Shown: positions 5,794 to 8,959 of the stretch, piece by piece
Layout: each line of letters starts with the position of its first letter
Numbering within the stretch: position 1 is the first letter of the stretch
Assembly (NCBI GenBank): GCA_030705945.1
Contig: JAUZPS010000159.1
Coordinates: 1 to 8,959 of the forward strand
Direction of reading: 5' to 3'
Length of the DNA stretch: 8,959 nucleotides
Origin: Bacillota bacterium
Lineage (GTDB): Bacteria > Bacillota > Clostridia > Acetivibrionales > DSM-2933
Translations under genes and position numbers: made by a program
The notes under the pieces: model-generated
Told to the model about the DNA's origin: nothing
The model's input: the letters and a program-made list of their open reading frames with translations, nothing else
The model's database searches: none

Positions 5794-7605
5794 TTACTCA
5801 ATATAATCTTTTATTTTTTCCAGCTTCGTTTTTTTAATAATACCTTTCGTCCTGATCCCAGCCTCTATATAATCAGTTTCTAATACCTTTCCATTGTCAT
5901 ATAAATAGGGTAAAACCCACCCTTCATTATAAGGAATAATCAATTCGACACTGATTTCATTTTCGGACAGAAGTTCTGAAATTCCCTCTGAAAGCTTATC
6001 AATTCCTTGTCTGGTGATCGCGGAAACCTCATAAACTTTACAATCATTTCCCAGCTTACTAATGTGTATTTCCCCATTTACAAGATCGACCTTGTTCAAA
6101 ATAAGTAACAAAGGCTTATTAAGCGCTTCCAGATTCTCAAGAATACCTCTTACAACTGTCAGTTGTTCTTCAGACTCTTCGCTCGAAATATCTACAACAA
6201 TTGCAAGTATATCCGCAAAGACTACCTCTTCAAGCGTTGACTTAAACGCCTCAACCAGATCATGGGGAAGCTTTCTTATAAACCCGACGGTATCAACCAA
6301 TAAAGCGTTTTTCCCACCAGGCAGGTTTAATTTTCTGGTAGTAGGATCAAGTGTTGCAAAAAGCTTATTTTCCGCGAATACATCCGATTGACAAAGAGTA
6401 TTCATAAGAGTTGATTTGCCTGCGTTTGTGTATCCAACGAGGGCTATCGTAGGTACTGTATTCTTCTTTCTTGTCTCTCTAGCGCGACTCCTTCTGACAC
6501 TTAATTGATCAAGTTCGGACTCAAGAAATGAAATCCTCCTTCTGATATGTCGCCTGTCAACCTCAAGCTTTTTTTCACCAGGTCCTCTAGTACCGATTCC
6601 GCCTCCCAATCTTGAGAGCTGTCCACCCAAGCCGATAAGTCTTGGCAGCCTGTATTTAAGCTGCGCTAATTCAACCTGGAGTTTACCTTCTTTAGAACGC
6701 GCTCTTTGAGCGAATATATCAAGGATAAGTGTTGTCCTGTCAATAACCTTTGCGCCTGTCACCTCTTCAATATTTCTTACCTGAGCCCCGGATAGCTCCA
6801 CATCAAAAATCAATGTATCCGCATTCGCCGCCTGGCATAACAACCCTATTTCTTCAGCTTTTCCGCGTCCAATATAATATGCCGGGTCCTTAACTGGTTT
6901 CTTTTGCAATATTTTATCTAAGACTATTGCTCCTGAGGTAAACGCTAGCTCTTCTAGCTCATCGAGGGATCTCTCAGCTTCGCTCTTTTTCCCGATCATA
7001 CGTCCTGATAAGGTTTCCAACCCTATAAGAATTGCTCTCTCCGCTTCCTGCTTGTTATTATAGAAAGCTTCCGCATTATTTTTATCCCTTTCAAAAATAA
7101 GTTTGAACAGAAAATCCAATTCTTTATCATTAGCCTGAAAAGGTCCGAACACCTCCGATAAATTGAATTCGCCTGCTTCATCACGCGCAGGTATAGAAAC
7201 ATAGGCTTCGATAAACTTCCCGTCCATGACTCCTAATGCAATCATGGCATCCAACCTTAAATTTAACAATGAGCTAAGATCCACAGATGACAGCATTCCT
7301 GTGCCATTAGGATGAGTATGAATACATCTTATACCAGAAAGACGCATCTTACTCTTTCTACCTTCAAATTCGGGCAAAGAAACCGTAGAGCTGTCTCCGA
7401 CGCTTATATCAATTACGGAGCCCTTTCTATCTAGATAAACCGCAATCTCGCGGTTAATTCTATATGTAAGTTCGGTAAGCCTTGTTATAAGTTCTTCAGG
7501 AATCAGATCATTACCGCTTAAATTCAGATCATATATTCCCTCAATTTCTAAAAGGATTGAATCTTTAAGAGACCCAATATTTCCATTTATATTAATAATA
7601 ATCAC
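5794..7605 (-). CDS. hflX: GTPase HflX with N-terminal JAMM/RadC-like domain
   Basis: HflX is a ribosome-associated GTPase that splits stalled or stressed 70S ribosomes. At 603 aa this one is much longer than the ~420-aa E. coli protein. The HflX part has the N-terminal subdomain (about 190-300), the hallmark GGGIGTRGPGEKKLEVDRR (334-352), a coiled coil (about 345-380) and a G domain: P-loop GYTNAGKS (391-398), DTVGF (438-442), NKVD (504-507), SAI (528-530), then a C-terminal domain. The extra N-terminal ~185 residues contain HTHPNGTGMLSSVD (96-109), an exact HxHx7SxxD JAMM signature, plus E53 (NREIAVYLD) placed like the RadC/JAMM glutamate. Long HflX proteins of this kind occur, as I recall, in other Clostridia. 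The frame begins at GTG (7605-7603), but the SD-like AGGTGA overlaps that codon, so an ATT or ATA start a few codons later is possible. A TATAAT at 7633-7628 could be a -10 box but lacks a good -35. Copy C follows the stop codon. Confidence 0.96.
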   Translation of the reverse strand: MIIININGNIGSLKDSILLEIEGIYDLNLSGNDLIPEELITRLTELTYRINREIAVYLDRKGSVIDISVGDSSTVSLPEFEGRKSKMRLSGIRCIHTHPNGTGMLSSVDLSSLLNLRLDAMIALGVMDGKFIEAYVSIPARDEAGEFNLSEVFGPFQANDKELDFLFKLIFERDKNNAEAFYNNKQEAERAILIGLETLSGRMIGKKSEAERSLDELEELAFTSGAIVLDKILQKKPVKDPAYYIGRGKAEEIGLLCQAANADTLIFDVELSGAQVRNIEEVTGAKVIDRTTLILDIFAQRARSKEGKLQVELAQLKYRLPRLIGLGGQLSRLGGGIGTRGPGEKKLEVDRRHIRRRISFLESELDQLSVRRSRARETRKKNTVPTIALVGYTNAGKSTLMNTLCQSDVFAENKLFATLDPTTRKLNLPGGKNALLVDTVGFIRKLPHDLVEAFKSTLEEVVFADILAIVVDISSEESEEQLTVVRGILENLEALNKPLLLILNKVDLVNGEIHISKLGNDCKVYEVSAITRQGIDKLSEGISELLSENEISVELIIPYNEGWVLPYLYDNGKVLETDYIEAGIRTKGIIKKTKLEKIKDYIE

Positions 7606-7643
7606 CTCATAATTATTCTGTGGTAAAATTATACAAAATATTA

Positions 7644-7796
7644 CTATATAAGTTGCGAAAAAGATTTTACATTAATAATGCAGTTAATACATCTGCATTT
7701 TACTATCAAAGCTGAACTTTTCGCAACTTATGAATCAAGGTATATATTTTGCAATATAAAAAATGGATGTAAAATGTTTATTGCAAAATATATATA
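7644..7796 (-). repeat. R2: ~150-bp two-hairpin repeat, copy 2
   Basis: This is the reverse-orientation partner of R1. On the minus strand its second hairpin is perfect over 14 bp (ATAAGTTGCGAAAA with TTTTCGCAACTTAT), with an inner ATGCAG/CTGCAT stem. The first hairpin pairs ATTTTGCAAT with ATTGCAAAAT across a loop containing TTTTACATCC. It ends about 40 bp before the hflX start, so its boundary touches the hflX promoter region. Opposite orientations relative to flanking genes in R1 and R2 argue for a mobile DNA repeat rather than an mRNA leader element. Confidence 0.85.
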
Positions 7797-7832
7797 TTAA
7801 AAGTGATTGAACTTTTACATTTGCCTATCACA

Positions 7833-7889
7833 AAAAACAAAAAGCGTTCCTTATTTTACTCTGTCAAATGTAAGATTAATAGCGCTTTT
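7833..7889 (-). terminator. Possible intrinsic terminator, T-rich tail
   Basis: On the minus strand AAAAGCG (7889-7883) pairs with CGCTTTT (7845-7839), followed by TGTTTTTTG. The 37-base loop contains a further CTTA/TAAG pairing. The T-rich tail and direction fit the end of a transcript coming from the PilZ gene. The long loop makes it a weak call. Its left arm also belongs to the 19-bp inverted repeat at 7871-7889/8003-8021. Confidence 0.35.
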
Positions 7890-8021
7890 AATATAATACC
7901 TTTGATACAATTTAATCATTTTATTTCATGGTTTCCAATTTTATAATATAACATACTGTAAAAAAGAGCAAAAAAAATTTTATAGACATGGGAAATTAAG
8001 TAAAAAGAGCTATTAATCTTA
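7871..8021. repeat. 151-bp segment bounded by 19-bp inverted repeats
   Basis: taagattaatagcgctttt (7871-7889) and aaaagagctattaatctta (8003-8021) are inverted repeats matching at 18 of 19 positions and enclosing 113 bp of AT-rich DNA without a gene. The arrangement could be a MITE-like element or a long-range RNA stem. No flanking target duplication was found. Confidence 0.6.
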
Positions 8022-8052
8022 TTTATTTCCAAAGCAAAATAGCTAACTCTTT
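8002..8052 (-). terminator. Possible terminator after the PilZ gene
   Basis: On the minus strand AAAGAG-TT-AGCTATT (8052-8038) pairs with AATAGCTCTTT (8014-8004) with a two-base bulge, and the right arm runs into TTTTT (8006-8002). It lies about 110-160 bp past the PilZ stop codon. It competes with another 10-bp stem (8065-8056 with 8041-8032) for the same bases. Confidence 0.4.
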
Positions 8053-8162
8053 AGGTATTTTGCTTGAAAGTAATAGAGACCAATGCTCTTTGGTTAGGGT
8101 CCATAAAATTTCTAGAAAATTCTTAAACTTTAATTTATAAATTATAAATTCTTATATACCGA

Positions 8163-8786
8163 CTAAACGCTACCTCTTACCAAAGCTTCCTGCTTAGTCT
8201 TTAAATTTTCAATGTACTTTCTCAGCTCACTTTGCTTACTATATTCCATATATAGTATTCTTAGACCATAATCAAAAACAAATTCATTCTGAATCCGCCA
8301 CACAACCTCCGCTGATAAACTAACTTCATCGTTATCTAAATAAAGCTTTACATCAATACTTTGTTTAGTCTCAATTAGTTTTTTAAAACAAATCATCAAA
8401 CCTTTAAAGCTTATATTTTTAACAACAGCTATGTATTCTTCTCCAGTGCTTCGTAATGTTATATTTGAGTAGAGCGAAACCGGATATCTCTCATAAGCTC
8501 TATTATTGATAACATATTCTTCATTTTCAACAACAAGCATAAAAGTATTTTTCTCAATATCAATTTTGGCAAAATGACAGCTAGTTGTATATATATCAGT
8601 ACCACTTTGAAAGGATATCGCAACGGTGTCTCCTTCAAAGATCATTGATCCCGCGCATTCCTTACATAACCTGACAGTTATCATTTCTCCACCACTTTCA
8701 TGATCTTCAACCATAAGTACTTCGCTCTTAAAAACAAGCATTGAATGATGGCTTATGGATATAACATCACCAGGCTTTAGAAACAT
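8163..8786 (-). CDS. PilZ-domain c-di-GMP receptor, YcgR-like
   Basis: This 207-aa soluble protein has the two-domain flagellar-brake layout: an N-terminal beta-barrel YcgR-type domain (about 1-90) and a PilZ domain (about 91-195). The c-di-GMP-binding motifs are both present: RAYER (R96, R100; RxxxR) and NISFKG (124-129; N/DxSxxG). Proteins of this type bind c-di-GMP and slow the flagellar motor or act on related surface functions. ATG 8786-8784 is chosen because AAGGAG (8802-8797) lies nine bases upstream; the TTG three codons earlier would abut that site. A flagellar-type sigma-D promoter lies at 8836-8862, which supports a motility role. No flagellar genes are in the window, so the target is inferred. 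Confidence 0.93.
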   Translation of the reverse strand: MFLKPGDVISISHHSMLVFKSEVLMVEDHESGGEMITVRLCKECAGSMIFEGDTVAISFQSGTDIYTTSCHFAKIDIEKNTFMLVVENEEYVINNRAYERYPVSLYSNITLRSTGEEYIAVVKNISFKGLMICFKKLIETKQSIDVKLYLDNDEVSLSAEVVWRIQNEFVFDYGLRILYMEYSKQSELRKYIENLKTKQEALVRGSV

Positions 8787-8835
8787 AATTTGCAACTCCT
8801 TTTATTCATAAATTTCACAAAGAATATTTATATAA

Positions 8836-8862
8836 ATATCGGCAATATTAAAAGCTTTATTA
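8836..8862 (-). promoter_or_regulatory. Sigma-D/sigma-28-like flagellar promoter for the PilZ gene
   Basis: On the minus strand GCCGATAT (8843-8836) is a full match to the sigma-28/sigma-D -10 element. TAAT (8862-8859) lies exactly 15 bases upstream, one mismatch from TAAA. An exact TAAA also exists three bases closer, at poor spacing. The transcript would start near 8829, about 40 bases before the PilZ start, with the AAGGAG site inside the leader. In E. coli ycgR is controlled by the flagellar sigma factor FliA, which fits. Confidence 0.6.
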
Positions 8863-8934
8863 ATATTAAATAACTCATGAGAGATCACACTGACAATCAG
8901 GCTGCAAGTCAAACGAATTCACATTACAACTTAT

Positions 8935-8959
8935 CTCAATTTAGGTAGTATCAAAAAAT
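8935..8959 (-). repeat. Hairpin repeat family, copy D (cut by window end)
   Basis: The last bases (tcaatttaggtagtatcaaa and following A-run) match the outer end of copy C (5685 onwards) with one change, and copy A with a few. The copy continues beyond the window. If the pattern holds, its stem lies just 3' of another minus-strand gene outside the window. Confidence 0.6.

Larger units (their letters stand above)
7606..8162. other. Gene-free spacer between pilZ-type gene and hflX
   Basis: This 557-bp stretch has no gene I can support. From right to left along the minus-strand transcript it holds a series of overlapping hairpins (8065 down to about 7811), then repeat R2 (7796-7644), then about 40 bp before hflX with a possible TATAAT at 7633-7628. 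A 42-codon open stretch on the minus strand (8151-8026) has no start codon and is not called. Confidence 0.6.

Noticed and set aside
8026..8151. 42-codon open stretch on the minus strand downstream of the PilZ gene, with a fairly protein-like reading
   Set aside because: No start codon or ribosome binding site, and it overlaps the hairpin cluster; I recognise no family. It could be a gene remnant, but this cannot be supported.
8796..8934. c-di-GMP riboswitch upstream of the PilZ gene
   Set aside because: I looked for the conserved GEMM core and did not find it; the leader predicted from the sigma-D-like promoter is only about 40 bases.

Overview
The window looks like chromosomal DNA from a low-GC, Gram-positive anaerobe of the class Clostridia, probably near Clostridium/Ruminiclostridium. 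Evidence: AT-rich intergenic DNA, strong AGGAG-type ribosome binding sites, GTG/TTG starts, a two-domain clostridial-style HflX, a YebC/PmpR protein, and a PilZ protein behind a flagellar-type (sigma-D/sigma-28) promoter. There is no phage, IS transposase, CRISPR array, rRNA or tRNA. The placement comes from family resemblance, not from a search.

Layout, left to right. A 55-aa SymE-like toxin gene (31-198, minus). A ~150-bp structured repeat, R1 (281-434). An EamA/DMT exporter (531-1412, minus). yebC/pmpR (1517-2263, minus), with a hairpin repeat (family 'A') wedged between it and the exporter gene. Divergent from yebC, the only plus-strand gene: an orphan membrane histidine kinase (2519-3685). 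Its 3' end overlaps a convergent two-gene minus-strand unit, yigZ (4050-4700) followed by a CoA-binding protein (3655-4029). A 329-bp spacer with an inverted-repeat element and a partial copy of the hairpin repeat. A Nudix-fold protein with a degenerate Nudix box (5030-5467, minus) under a perfect dyad. Another full hairpin repeat touching the 3' end of hflX (5794-7605, minus). A 557-bp spacer with the second ~150-bp repeat, R2 (inverted relative to R1), and a chain of overlapping hairpins. A YcgR-like PilZ c-di-GMP receptor (8163-8786, minus), and at the right edge the start of a fourth hairpin-repeat copy.

The genes do not form one pathway. They are mostly single-gene units: translation and stress quality control (hflX, yebC, perhaps yigZ), signalling (histidine kinase, PilZ), transport (EamA) and housekeeping (CoA-binding, Nudix).

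The most interesting points are: (1) the N-terminal region of HflX carries a complete RadC/JAMM-type metal-binding signature (E53, HTHPNGTGMLSSVD at 96-109) fused to a ribosome-splitting GTPase; (2) a short SymE-like gene; (3) a repeat family, always in the same orientation, placed 3' of minus-strand genes, with a stem kept by a compensatory base-pair change; (4) an inverted pair of ~90% identical, two-hairpin 150-bp repeats bracketing 7.2 kb; (5) a sigma-D-like promoter for the PilZ gene; (6) mutually exclusive hairpins between pilZ and hflX.
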